A stretch of 64,000 bases of DNA, from the NCBI RefSeq assembly GCF_035984415.1, contig NZ_CP130720.1, positions 5,518,001 through 5,582,000 of the forward strand, written 5' to 3'. The DNA is from Streptomyces sp. NBC_01296. GTDB lineage: Bacteria; Actinomycetota; Actinomycetes; Streptomycetales; Streptomycetaceae. The position numbers and the translations under genes are program-made. Shown piece after piece: positions 7,745 to 16,367 of the stretch; positions within the stretch are counted from its first letter, which is position 1; each line of letters opens with the position of its first letter. The notes beneath the pieces were generated by a model. It was not told the DNA's origin, made no database searches, and saw only the letters and a program-made list of their open reading frames with translations.

Positions 7745-9529
7745 TCACCGCCGCGATGCGTACGGCGCGACGGGGTTCTTGAGGGTGCCGATCAGCTGGA
7801 GGGCGGCCGCCGGGTCGGCGAGGTCCACCATCTGCTTGTTGTTGCGCAGCTGGAGCCGGTTCAGGCAGGACAGCTGGAACTCCTCGGCGAACAGGTCGTA
7901 GCGCTCGAAGCGCTCCGCGAGTTGCGGCATCGACTCCTGGTAGGCGTGGCCGCAGTCGGCGACCGCCCGCCAGAAGGTGTCCTCCTCGCAGATGCCCTCC
8001 GCGGCCAGGATCGAGCCCAGGAAGCGGAAGAAGCAGTCGAAGACGTCCGTGAAGATCGACAGGAGCTTCATGTCCTCCGGGATGTCGGCCCTGACGCGCT
8101 CGACGGCCGGCGGGAGCACCGCGTCGGGGTCCATGACCACGATCTCCTCGGCGATGTCCTTGAAGATCGCCCGCTTCACCACGCCGTTCTCGATGACGAG
8201 GATGGTGTTCTCGCCGTGCGGCATGTACGCCAGGTCGTACTGGTAGAAGCAGTGCAGGAGCGGCAGGAGGTAGGCCTTCAGGTACGGCTTCAGCCACTGC
8301 GACGGGGTGAGGCCCGACTCCTCGATCAGCGCGCCGACGAAGGACCTGCCCTCGGAGTCGACGTGCAGCAGCGAGGCCATCGTCGCCAGGCGCTCGCCCT
8401 CCCGGAGGTGGTTGACCGGGGACTCGCGCCACAGGGCGGCCAGCATCTTGCGGTACGGCGAGTAGCGGTCGGTGGCGCGCTCGTACTGGCGGTGGTGGTA
8501 GCCGATGGCCGCGCGCTCGCGGATGATCGAGAAGTCCACCGACTGCAGGACCTCGTCGCCCTCGATCAGCTGGTGCAGCCAGTCGTTGATCGCCGGGGTG
8601 GCCTCCATGTAGGCCGCCGACAGGCCGCGCATGAAGCCCATGTTGAGGACCGAGATGGCGGTCTTCACGTAGTGCTTCGCCGGCGTCGTGGTGTTGAAGA
8701 ACGTACGGATCGACTGCTGGGCCAGGTACGCGTCCTCGCCCTCGCCGAGCAGCACCAGACGGCGGTTCGCGATCTCGGCCGCGAAGGTGACCGTGGTCTT
8801 GTTCCACCACTGCCAGGGGTGCACCGGCAGGAAGTGGTAGTCCGCCGGGTCCAGGCCCAGGGCGGAGAGCTTGGCCGCGAACCCCGCGATGGCGGCCTCG
8901 CCCAGCTCGTCGCGCATGAACGCGTCGTGGTCCAGGCCGGCGCCCGCGGTGAACGTAGAGACGTCCTTGCGGGCCGCCACCCACACCAGGTGGACGGGGC
9001 TCGCCGTCTCCGGGGCGTACGAGAGGTACTCGTGCACGCCGAACCCGAGCCGGCCGTTGTTGGCGACGAAGCAGGGGTGGCCCTCGGTCATGCCGGTCTC
9101 GATGTCCTGGAAGGAGGACTTCGCCAGGACGGCGGCCGGGACCTGCGGCTTCGTGTACTTGAAGCCCGAGCCCGCCAGGGTGGAGGAGATCTCCTCCAGG
9201 TACACCGGCAGGACCTCGGCGCTGAGACCGAGGGCGTCCTTCAGCTCGATGTGGAAGTCGATCGCGTCCAGGGGCAGCTCGGCGCCGTCCCGGTGGCGGG
9301 TGACGGAGGCCTCGTCGACCGCCCAGTGGTCCAGGGCGTGGAGGGCCGCGGTGAAGCGGTACTCCACGGTGCCGTCGTCGCTCAGGACCGAGTACGCCGA
9401 GCCGCCGAGCGGCTTCGGGGTCAGCAGGCGCTCGTGCGCGAACTCCGCCAGGGCCTTGCGGACCAGTGCGCGGTTCGCGCGGGCCCACGGTTCGGGGGAG
9501 AGGTGCGAGATCGCGTCGGCGAGGCTCAT
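7745..9529 (-). CDS. desD: Desferrioxamine synthetase, IucA/IucC family
   Basis: DesD is an ATP-dependent NRPS-independent siderophore synthetase. It condenses N-acyl-N-hydroxycadaverine units into desferrioxamines E and B. The 594-residue protein has the IucA/IucC fold, including HPWQWWNK, a phosphate-binding region around QQSIRTFFN, and the C-terminal FhuF-like part with MPHGENTILVIENG. Its ATG at 9529 overlaps the desC stop by 4 bases (ATGA), indicating translational coupling. It is the last gene of desABCD and is followed by a strong terminator. Confidence 0.96.
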   Translation of the reverse strand: MSLADAISHLSPEPWARANRALVRKALAEFAHERLLTPKPLGGSAYSVLSDDGTVEYRFTAALHALDHWAVDEASVTRHRDGAELPLDAIDFHIELKDALGLSAEVLPVYLEEISSTLAGSGFKYTKPQVPAAVLAKSSFQDIETGMTEGHPCFVANNGRLGFGVHEYLSYAPETASPVHLVWVAARKDVSTFTAGAGLDHDAFMRDELGEAAIAGFAAKLSALGLDPADYHFLPVHPWQWWNKTTVTFAAEIANRRLVLLGEGEDAYLAQQSIRTFFNTTTPAKHYVKTAISVLNMGFMRGLSAAYMEATPAINDWLHQLIEGDEVLQSVDFSIIRERAAIGYHHRQYERATDRYSPYRKMLAALWRESPVNHLREGERLATMASLLHVDSEGRSFVGALIEESGLTPSQWLKPYLKAYLLPLLHCFYQYDLAYMPHGENTILVIENGVVKRAIFKDIAEEIVVMDPDAVLPPAVERVRADIPEDMKLLSIFTDVFDCFFRFLGSILAAEGICEEDTFWRAVADCGHAYQESMPQLAERFERYDLFAEEFQLSCLNRLQLRNNKQMVDLADPAAALQLIGTLKNPVAPYASRR

Positions 9530-10110
9530 ATGGAGGCTCCCGTCAGGCCGGTGGCCGCCTCGAACTGCGCGCGGGTGCAGAAGCTCAGCAGGGCTTCCTT
9601 CTCCGGCTTGGTGACCCGCCGTTCCGGTACGAAGCCGACGGCCTCGTTCAGGGCGTGCACGGCGGTGTTGGCGACGTCCGGCTCGACCACGACGCGCTCG
9701 GTCGCCGGATCCGCGAAGACGGCCGCCATGACCGTGGTGATGACGGCGCGGGTGAAGCCGTGCAGCGGGGTGTCGCTCGGGGCGACGAGGAAGTGCATGC
9801 CGACGTCGCCGGGCCGGGCGTCGTACAGGCCGACCAGTTCCAGCTCGCTCGGGTCGTACGTCTCCATCAGGAAGGCAGGGCGGCCCTCGTGCAGGCCGAT
9901 GAAGGCCTGGTGGTGCTCGTGGGCGGCGATCCGCATGTACTCGCGCTCGACGTCCGGCAGCGAGGCGTCCTGCATCATCCAGAACGAGGCCTTCGGATGG
10001 GTGATCCAGCCGTGCAGCAGCTCCGCGTCGGCGAAGGGGTCCAGGGGCCTCACGGAGAAGGTCCCGAGGTCCGCTTCGACGCGGCTGTAGAGGGTTTCGG
10101 CGGTGCTCAT
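9526..10110 (-). CDS. desC: N-hydroxycadaverine acyltransferase
   Basis: DesC transfers acetyl or succinyl groups from CoA to N-hydroxycadaverine, giving the monomers joined by DesD. The 194-residue protein is a GNAT-fold acyltransferase of the siderophore type (RhbD/IucB-like), with LHGWITHPKASFWMMQD near residues 29-45 and GMHFLVAPSDTPLHGFTRAV near 107-126. Both ends overlap neighbours by 4 bases: ATG 10110 with the desB stop, and its own stop with the desD start. Confidence 0.95.
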   Translation of the reverse strand: MSTAETLYSRVEADLGTFSVRPLDPFADAELLHGWITHPKASFWMMQDASLPDVEREYMRIAAHEHHQAFIGLHEGRPAFLMETYDPSELELVGLYDARPGDVGMHFLVAPSDTPLHGFTRAVITTVMAAVFADPATERVVVEPDVANTAVHALNEAVGFVPERRVTKPEKEALLSFCTRAQFEAATGLTGASI

Positions 10111-11417
10111 GCGTGCGGGCCTTCCGGGGCGGCGAACTGCTGGAACGCGATGGACTTCTCGACCTTGTAGTACTCGCGGCCGAGGAGCTCTCCGATGATG
10201 TACGCGTTGCGGTACGCGGCCATGCCCAGGTCAGGCGAGGTGATGGAGTGGTTGTGGACCGTGCCGTTCTGCAGGAAGACCCCGCGGCCGGTCACGTCGA
10301 TGCTGTAGTTGCGGGCCGCGTCGGGGCGGCCGCGGCCGTCGAAGGACAGGCGCTCGCGGACGGGGTTCAGGAACTCCGGGAGCGTGTACGTGTAGCCCGT
10401 CGCGAGGATCAGGCCCTCGGTGGCGAGGGAGAACTCGCGCTCCTGCTCCTCCTGGCGCAGCCCCAGGGTGTACGCGCCCGTGGTCGTGTCGTAAGCGGCC
10501 GAGTTCAGCGAGGTGTTGGTCAGCAGGGTGGTCGGGACCGGGCCCGGCGAGGTGACCTTCTTCTGGTACAGCATGTCGAAGACGGCGTTGATGAGCTCGC
10601 CGTCGATGCCCTTGAAGAGGTTCTTCTGCTGGTGCTCGAGCCGGTACCGGGTCTCCTCGGGCAGCGCGTGGAAGTAGTCCACGTACTCCGGGGAGGTCAT
10701 CTCCAGCGTCAGCTTCGTGTACTCCAGCGGGAAGAACCGCGGGGAGCGCGTCACCCAGTTGAGCTGGTACCCGTACACGTCGATCTCGGAGAGCAGGTCG
10801 TAGTAGATCTCCGCCGCGCTCTGGCCGGAGCCGACCAGCGTGATCGACTTCTTCTGCTGGAGCTCCGCCTTGTGCTGCATGTACGCGGAGTTGTGCGTGA
10901 AGTCGCCGCCGAGCCCGGCGCAGGCCTGCGGGACGAACGGCGGGGTGCCGGTGCCCAGGACCAGGCGGCGGGCCAGGTGGGTCTCGCCGCGGTCGGTGTG
11001 GACCTCGTACAGGCCGGCCTGCTCGTCGTACGTGACCTCCGTGACGGAGGTGGAGTACTGCACGTTGTCGAGGCGGTCGGCGGCCCAGCGGCAGTAGTCG
11101 TTGTACTCGGTCCGCAGCGGGTAGAAGTTCTCCCGGATGTAGAAGGAGTACAGCCGGTCCTTGTCCTTCAGGTAGTTCAGGAAGGAGAAGGGCGAGGTCG
11201 GGTCGGCCAGCGTGACCAGGTCCGACATGAACGGCGTCTGCAGGTGCGCACCGTCGAGGAACATCCCGGCGTGCCACTCGAAGTGCGGCTTCGTCTCGAT
11301 GAAGAGGCCGTCGAGCTCGTCGATCGGAGCGGTCAGGCAGGCGAGTCCCAGGTTGAAGGGACCGAGGCCGATACCGATGAAGTCGAACGGCCGGCGGGGC
11401 TCACGAGGCGTGGACAA
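10107..11417 (-). CDS. desB: Cadaverine N-monooxygenase (lysine N6-hydroxylase family)
   Basis: DesB is a flavin- and NADPH-dependent hydroxylase that makes N-hydroxycadaverine. The 436-residue protein shows the N-terminal FAD site IGIGLGPFNLGLA (about 14-26), the NADPH site LVGSGQSAAEIYYDL (about 185-200) and the late ATGYTYTLPEF segment, all typical of the family. The best start is TTG at 11417. It has GGGAG upstream and overlaps the end of desA by 17 bases. No ATG or GTG lies near the FAD motif in this frame, so the TTG is well supported. Confidence 0.94.
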   Translation of the reverse strand: MSTPREPRRPFDFIGIGLGPFNLGLACLTAPIDELDGLFIETKPHFEWHAGMFLDGAHLQTPFMSDLVTLADPTSPFSFLNYLKDKDRLYSFYIRENFYPLRTEYNDYCRWAADRLDNVQYSTSVTEVTYDEQAGLYEVHTDRGETHLARRLVLGTGTPPFVPQACAGLGGDFTHNSAYMQHKAELQQKKSITLVGSGQSAAEIYYDLLSEIDVYGYQLNWVTRSPRFFPLEYTKLTLEMTSPEYVDYFHALPEETRYRLEHQQKNLFKGIDGELINAVFDMLYQKKVTSPGPVPTTLLTNTSLNSAAYDTTTGAYTLGLRQEEQEREFSLATEGLILATGYTYTLPEFLNPVRERLSFDGRGRPDAARNYSIDVTGRGVFLQNGTVHNHSITSPDLGMAAYRNAYIIGELLGREYYKVEKSIAFQQFAAPEGPHA

Positions 11418-12891
11418 GGGATTCTCCCAGGTACTGCTCGGCGTGTGACGCGAGGAGGTCGAGGACGGCCGCGATGTCGGCCGTCGTGGTCTGCGGGTTG
11501 AGGAGGGTGAACTTCAGGTACTGGTCGCCGTCCACCTTGGTGCCGGCGACGACCGCCTCGCCGGAGGCGAACAGCGCCTTGCGGGCGTGCAGGTTGGCCT
11601 CGTCGACGAGGTCCCCCCGGACGTCGACGCCCTCGACACGGGGTACGTAGCGGAAGACCAGGGTGGAGATCTGGGGCTTGACGACGACCTCGAAGCGCGG
11701 GTCGGCGTCGATGACGTCCCAGCCGGCCGCGGCCAGGTCGATGACCTCGTCGAAGAGCGATCCGAGGCCGTCGGCGCCCATGGTGCGCAGGGTCATCCAG
11801 AGCTTGAGCGCGTCGAAGCGGCGCGTGGTCTGGATGGACTTGTCGACCTGGTTCGGGATCCGCTCCTGCGCCATGCGGCGGGGGTTGAGGTAGTCCGCGT
11901 GGTACGTGGCGTGCCCCAGGGTGTCGCGGTCGCGGACCAGCATCGCGCTGGAACTGACCGGCTGGAAGAACGACTTGTGGTAGTCGACCGTGACCGAGTC
12001 GGCCAGCTCGATGCCGTCGAGCAGGTGCCGGCGGGTGGGGGAGATCAGCAGTCCGCAGCCGTACGCGGCGTCCACGTGCATCCACGCGCAGTGCTCGGCG
12101 GCCAGGCGGGCGATCTCGGGGAGCGGGTCGATGGACCCGAAGTCGGTGGTTCCGGCGGTGGCGACGACGGCCATCGGGAACAGGCCCTCGGCGGCGCAGT
12201 TCTCCAGCTCGAGGGCGAGCACGGAGGTGTCCATGCGGCGGTGGCGGTCGACGGGGACGGCGATGACGGCCTCGTAGCCGAGCCCGAGCATGGCGGCCGA
12301 CTTCTTGACGCTGAAGTGGCTGGCCTCGGAGGTGAAGATGCGCAGCCTGGGCAGGACGTCGGACTTCGGGAGCGCCCGCTCGCTGCTCTGCATGACCTTG
12401 CGGCAGGCCTCGTCGCGGGCCAGCAGCAGCGCGTGGAAGTTGGACTGGCTGCCGCCGGAGGTGAAGATGCCGTCCGCGTCCGGGCCGAGGCCGATGCGCT
12501 GCGCGGTCCAGTCGATCAGGCGGCGCTCGATGAGCGTGCCGCCGATGGACTGGTCCCAGGTGTCCAGGGAGGAGTTGACGGCCGAGAGGACGGCCTCGCC
12601 GAGCACGGCGGGGATGACGACGGGGCAGTTGAGGTGGCCCAGGTAGCGCGGATGGTGGAAGTACACCGCGTCGCGCAGGTAGACCTCTTCCAGCTCGTCG
12701 AGGACGGCGGCCGGGTCCTCGAGGGGCCGGTCCAGGTCGATCCCGTTGATGACCGGGGCGAGTTCGTCGACGGATATGCCGGTGTGCGGCCGCTCGGTGG
12801 TCGCGAGTTTGGCAGCGACGCGCTCGACGCCTTCGGTGACGGCACGCCGGTACAGGTCCGCGGTCGTCTCATTCAGCAGATGCGAGCGCAT
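11401..12891 (-). CDS. desA: PLP-dependent lysine decarboxylase
   Basis: DesA decarboxylates lysine to cadaverine, the first committed step of desferrioxamine synthesis. The 496-residue protein is a group II (aromatic-amino-acid/DABA-type) decarboxylase. The PLP lysine is K306 in TVDYHKSFFQ; HVDAAYGCG (about 272-280) carries the cofactor aspartate. I chose ATG 12891 because GGAGG lies 7 bases upstream; a TTG one codon earlier is unlikely. A perfect iron box about 47 bases upstream shows iron repression of desABCD. Confidence 0.96.
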   Translation of the reverse strand: MRSHLLNETTADLYRRAVTEGVERVAAKLATTERPHTGISVDELAPVINGIDLDRPLEDPAAVLDELEEVYLRDAVYFHHPRYLGHLNCPVVIPAVLGEAVLSAVNSSLDTWDQSIGGTLIERRLIDWTAQRIGLGPDADGIFTSGGSQSNFHALLLARDEACRKVMQSSERALPKSDVLPRLRIFTSEASHFSVKKSAAMLGLGYEAVIAVPVDRHRRMDTSVLALELENCAAEGLFPMAVVATAGTTDFGSIDPLPEIARLAAEHCAWMHVDAAYGCGLLISPTRRHLLDGIELADSVTVDYHKSFFQPVSSSAMLVRDRDTLGHATYHADYLNPRRMAQERIPNQVDKSIQTTRRFDALKLWMTLRTMGADGLGSLFDEVIDLAAAGWDVIDADPRFEVVVKPQISTLVFRYVPRVEGVDVRGDLVDEANLHARKALFASGEAVVAGTKVDGDQYLKFTLLNPQTTTADIAAVLDLLASHAEQYLGESLVHAS

Positions 12892-12937
12892 CAACGTTCC
12901 TCCGGGCGGGGAAAGAAGCGGGTGGGGAAGGTGATTA

Positions 12938-12956
12938 TTAGGTTAGCCTAACCTAA
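12938..12956. promoter_or_regulatory. Iron box (DmdR1/IdeR operator) of desABCD
   Basis: TTAGGTTAGCCTAACCTAA is a perfect 19-base palindrome matching the iron boxes bound by the Fe(II)-loaded DtxR-family repressor DmdR1 in Streptomyces. It lies directly upstream of desA. Confidence 0.95.
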
Positions 12957-12971
12957 CTTTCAGGCCAAATA

Positions 12972-13006
12972 GCGATGGGCCCCGGTCGAACGCCGGGGCC
13001 CATCGC
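12972..13006 (-). terminator. Terminator downstream of desF
   Basis: A 14-base-pair perfect stem (12972-12985 with 12993-13006) with a 7-base loop. On the minus strand it is followed by TATTTGG. It separates the desEF unit from the desA promoter. Confidence 0.85.
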
Positions 13007-13034
13007 CGAAGAGGAGTGGGGGAAGCGGGAGTTG

Positions 13035-13964
13035 TTACAGCGCGGACGTGGGTTCCTCGCTGGCCGCCTGGCCCGCGTACGCCTCGGCGAGGAGCTCCTC
13101 CTCGCTCGCACCCAGGCGCCAGTAACCGGTGAAACGCACCGCACGCCGGTCGATGGAACGTTCCTGCACGACATGCCGACGGACGGCCCGAATCGTGCCG
13201 GCCTCGCCCGCGAGCCAGGCGTACGGAGCTTCGGCGACCGGCAGTTCGGCCGCCCGGACCGCCTCCAGCACGCGCTCGGTGCGCTCCTTGCCCGCGCCGC
13301 TCTCCCGCACGATCCAGGTGATGTCCGCGTCGGCGAGCGTCGGCAGGACGAGCCGGTCGTCGGCGTGCGGGACCTCGAACCACGCGGCGACCCGGATCCC
13401 GGCGGGGAGCCGGTCCAGGATCGCGGCTGCGGCGGGGAGCGCGGTCTCGTCCGCGTACATGAGCAGCGCGTCGGTGCCGGCCGGCGGCTGGAACCGTACG
13501 GACTTGTTCTCCGCGACGGCCGGGCCGATCGCCATGATCCGGCGGCCGGTCACCGCCCGCCCCGCCCAGTACGCCGCCGGGGACCCCGCCGCGTCAGCGG
13601 CTGATGTCGCAGTGCCGTGGAGCACGAAGTCGATGTCGACCTCGTCGGCGCCCTCGGGCGTGCGGCGCTGCGCGCGCACGGTGTACGAGCGCATCACCGG
13701 CCGCTCCTCGTCCGGCATTCCGCGCCAGGACGCGAACCAGGTGTCCTCGTCCGTGGACGGGAGCACGGTGTGCTCCTGGTGGGCGGGCGGCAGGAAGAGC
13801 GAGAGGCTCTGGTCGTAGCCGCCCGAGCGGAAGCCCGAGAGGGACTCCCCGCCGAACGTGACCCGCAGGAACGAGTGCCCGAGCCGGCGCGTGCGGAGCA
13901 CTTCGAGCTCGAAGAACCGGAAGTGGGCGGCGGCCGGGGCGGTGTCGGATGCGGTGGCGGTCAT
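13035..13964 (-). CDS. desF: Siderophore-interacting protein, ferric-siderophore reductase
   Basis: This protein probably reduces ferric desferrioxamine in the cytoplasm with NAD(P)H and FAD, releasing the iron. The 309-residue product has the FAD-binding siderophore-interacting domain, with the RSYTVRAQR flavin motif (about 93-101), followed by a SIP C-terminal domain ending RFTGYWRLGASEEELLAE. The GYWR motif is characteristic of the family. ATG 13964 has GGGGGAC upstream. It lies 53 bases after the desE stop on the same strand, so both are likely under the desE iron box. This order matches desEF in Streptomyces coelicolor. Confidence 0.93.
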   Translation of the reverse strand: MTATASDTAPAAAHFRFFELEVLRTRRLGHSFLRVTFGGESLSGFRSGGYDQSLSLFLPPAHQEHTVLPSTDEDTWFASWRGMPDEERPVMRSYTVRAQRRTPEGADEVDIDFVLHGTATSAADAAGSPAAYWAGRAVTGRRIMAIGPAVAENKSVRFQPPAGTDALLMYADETALPAAAAILDRLPAGIRVAAWFEVPHADDRLVLPTLADADITWIVRESGAGKERTERVLEAVRAAELPVAEAPYAWLAGEAGTIRAVRRHVVQERSIDRRAVRFTGYWRLGASEEELLAEAYAGQAASEEPTSAL

Positions 13965-14017
13965 GCGGAGAGTCCCCCCTCGTCGGTGGAAACGGCGCCT
14001 GGTCGGGGCGCCGAGGG

Positions 14018-15064
14018 TCAGCCGACCTTCTTGGCGTTCTGGATGGCCTTCGCGAGGTCCTCGAGGATCTGGGCGCACTTCTCGTACGAGTAGATCGGCT
14101 CGGTCACGCGCGGGGCGATCTGGCCGGCCTTGACGGCGGGCAGCTCGGCCCAGGTCGGCTTGGCCTTCAGCTCCTCCGGCTGCAGGGTGCCGGTGCGGTT
14201 GTCGAGCAGGACCAGGTCGGCCTTGTACTTGCCGGCGTTCTCCCAGCTGAGGCTCTCGAAGAAGCCGCCCGCGTCCAGCTTGCCCTGCTCCGGGGCGACG
14301 AACTCGACGCCGAGGGTCTCGAAGTACTTCAGGTCGGCCGAGGTCTTCGGGGTGGAGACGTAGAACAGGTCGGCGGAGCCGGAGCCGACGAGCACCTTGA
14401 TGCCCGGGTTGGCCTTGGTGGCCTCGCGGACCTTGGTGGCGGCCGACTCGAAGCGGGCCTTGGCGTCGGCGGTCTTCTTGGTGTTCAGGTCGGCGCCCAG
14501 GGACTTGGCGAGGTCGGCCGTGCGCTCCAGCGCCTTGTCGAGGGAGGCGTCGCCGCCGACGCCGATCGCGGCGGCCGGGGCCAGCTTCAGGATCTTGTCC
14601 TTGGAGGCCTCCGGGACGAACCAGTAGCTGCCGTCCCAGGTGTTGGTGACCAGCAGCTCCGGCTGGAGGGCCGCGTACTTCTCGACGTTGAACTCGTCGT
14701 AGACGTTGCCGAGGATCTCGACCTTGGAGATGTCCATCGAGCCGGCCATCGTGTCGGGCTTGCCGTCGGCGGTCTTGGTCGGGCCGAAGACGCCCTTGAC
14801 CTGGATGCCGTAGTCGTAGAGCGCGGCGGCGGTGCCGGTGTAGGCCACGATGTTCTTCGGCTTGGCCTTGAGGCTGATGTCCTTGCCGAGGTCGTCCTTG
14901 AAGGTCCAGGCGCCCGAGGCCGCAGCGCCCTTGCCCTTGTCGCCCGCCTCGCTCTTCGCCGAGTCGGAGCCGCCGCATGCGGTGAGGGCCGCGACGAGGC
15001 CGAGGGCGCCGCCGGCGGCGATGAGGCCGCGACGGGAGAGGTAGGAGGTACGGGACTTGGGCAT
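14018..15064 (-). CDS. desE: Ferrioxamine-binding lipoprotein (ABC transporter substrate-binding protein)
   Basis: DesE is the extracellular receptor that hands ferrioxamines to an ABC importer. The 348-residue protein begins with a signal carrying SRRGLIA and the lipobox LTAC (Cys30). Its mature part is a class III periplasmic-binding (FhuD/TroA) fold with PKNIVAYTG near residue 70. The twin arginines hint at Tat export. The permease and ATPase genes are not in the window. Transcription starts from a promoter covered by an iron box. Confidence 0.94.
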   Translation of the reverse strand: MPKSRTSYLSRRGLIAAGGALGLVAALTACGGSDSAKSEAGDKGKGAAASGAWTFKDDLGKDISLKAKPKNIVAYTGTAAALYDYGIQVKGVFGPTKTADGKPDTMAGSMDISKVEILGNVYDEFNVEKYAALQPELLVTNTWDGSYWFVPEASKDKILKLAPAAAIGVGGDASLDKALERTADLAKSLGADLNTKKTADAKARFESAATKVREATKANPGIKVLVGSGSADLFYVSTPKTSADLKYFETLGVEFVAPEQGKLDAGGFFESLSWENAGKYKADLVLLDNRTGTLQPEELKAKPTWAELPAVKAGQIAPRVTEPIYSYEKCAQILEDLAKAIQNAKKVG

Positions 15065-15114
15065 GTCGATGTCCGCTTTCGTGCGTGCCGGGCGGCCACG
15101 GGGCCGTTCGGAGG

Positions 15115-15133
15115 GAAGGTTAGCCTAACCTTT
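15115..15133. promoter_or_regulatory. Iron box (DmdR1/IdeR operator) of desEF
   Basis: GAAGGTTAGCCTAACCTTT contains the 17-base perfect palindrome AAGGTTAGCCTAACCTT (15116-15132). Its core is the same as in the desA box. It lies about 50 bases upstream of the desE start. Confidence 0.93.
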
Positions 15134-15146
15134 GCCGAAAGCGGTA

Positions 15147-15176
15147 AGGGGGCCCTAAGTTTCCTCAGGGCCCCCT
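15147..15176 (-). terminator. Terminator after the leucine-degradation genes
   Basis: AGGGGGCCCT (15147-15156) pairs perfectly with AGGGCCCCCT (15167-15176) around a 10-base loop. It lies 24 bases beyond the acyl-CoA dehydrogenase stop. Confidence 0.8.
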
Positions 15177-15199
15177 CGCGGTACTGCGATCTGCGGTGT

Positions 15200-16360
15200 C
15201 TAGCCGGCGAAGCCCAGCTCACGGGCGATGAGCATGCGCTGCACCTCGCTGGTGCCCTCGCCGATCTCCAGGATCTTGGAGTCCCGCCACATGCGCGCCA
15301 CGGGGTACTCGTTCATGAACCCGTAGCCGCCGTGGATCTGGGTGGCCTCGCGCGCGTTGTCGACGGCGACCGTCGAGGAGTACAGCTTCGCGATCGCCGC
15401 CTCCTTCTTGAACGGCTCCCCGGCCACGAGGCGGGAGGCCGCGTCACGCCAGCCGATCCGCGCCATGTGGGCGCGCATCTCCATGTCCGCCAGCTTGAAC
15501 TGGATGGCCTGGTTGTCGCCGATGGCCCGGCCGAAGGCCTTGCGCTCCTTGGCGTACTTCACCGACTCGTCCACGCAGCCCTGCGCAAGACCCGTGGCGA
15601 GCGCCGAGATCGCGATGCGGCCCTCGTCGAGGATCCGCAGGAACTGGGCGTAGCCGCGCCCCTCCTGGCCGACCAGGTTGGCCAGCGGCACCCGTACGTT
15701 GTCGAACGCCAGCTCGCGGGTGTCCGAGGAGTTCCAGCCGACCTTGGAGTACGGGGCGGCCACCGTGAAGCCCGGGGTGCCGGACGGGACGATGATCGAG
15801 GAGATCTCCGGGCGGCCGTCCGCCTTGCGTCCCGTCACCGCGGTGACGGTGACCAGACCGGTGATGTCCGTACCGGAGTTGGTGATGAAGCACTTCGAGC
15901 CGTTGATCACCCACTCGTCGCCGTCCTTGACGGCGGTGGTGCGGGTGCCGCCGGCGTCGGAGCCGCCGTCCGGCTCGGTCAGGCCGAAGGCGCCGAGCAC
16001 CTCGCCGGCGCACATCTTCGGCAGCCACTGCTGCTTCTGCTCCTCGGTGCCGAAGAGGTAGAGGGGCATGGCGCCCAGCGAGACGCCCGCCTCCAGGGTG
16101 ATGGCGACCGAGGAGTCGACGCGGGCCAGCTCCTCCAGGGCGATGCCGAGGGCGAGGTAGTCGCCGCCCATGCCGCCGTACTCCTCCGGGAAGGGCAGGC
16201 CGAACAGGCCCATGCGGCCCATCTCGCGGACGATCTCGTACGGGAACTCGTGCCGCTCGTACAGGTCGCCGATCTTGGGGGCGACGACGTCGTGCGCGAA
16301 GGCCTCGACGGTACGGCGGAGTTCCTCGTGCTCGGGGGTGAGCCGGTGGTCGAGGGGCAT
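15200..16360 (-). CDS. acdH: Acyl-CoA dehydrogenase (branched short-chain type)
   Basis: The enzyme introduces the alpha,beta double bond into branched acyl-CoAs, most likely isovaleryl-CoA and relatives from leucine, isoleucine and valine. The 386-residue protein has the standard three-domain fold, with FGLTEPDGGSDAGG (about 125-138) and the terminal EIGEGTSEVQR. A glutamate is present at E368, the position used as catalytic base in medium-chain and short-branched-chain enzymes. True isovaleryl-CoA dehydrogenases instead use a glutamate in an earlier helix. Here that helix reads LDEGRIA. It is the last gene of the four-gene unit and matches acdH of Streptomyces coelicolor by position. Confidence 0.92.
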   Translation of the reverse strand: MPLDHRLTPEHEELRRTVEAFAHDVVAPKIGDLYERHEFPYEIVREMGRMGLFGLPFPEEYGGMGGDYLALGIALEELARVDSSVAITLEAGVSLGAMPLYLFGTEEQKQQWLPKMCAGEVLGAFGLTEPDGGSDAGGTRTTAVKDGDEWVINGSKCFITNSGTDITGLVTVTAVTGRKADGRPEISSIIVPSGTPGFTVAAPYSKVGWNSSDTRELAFDNVRVPLANLVGQEGRGYAQFLRILDEGRIAISALATGLAQGCVDESVKYAKERKAFGRAIGDNQAIQFKLADMEMRAHMARIGWRDAASRLVAGEPFKKEAAIAKLYSSTVAVDNAREATQIHGGYGFMNEYPVARMWRDSKILEIGEGTSEVQRMLIARELGFAG

Positions 16361-16367
16361 GTCTTCA

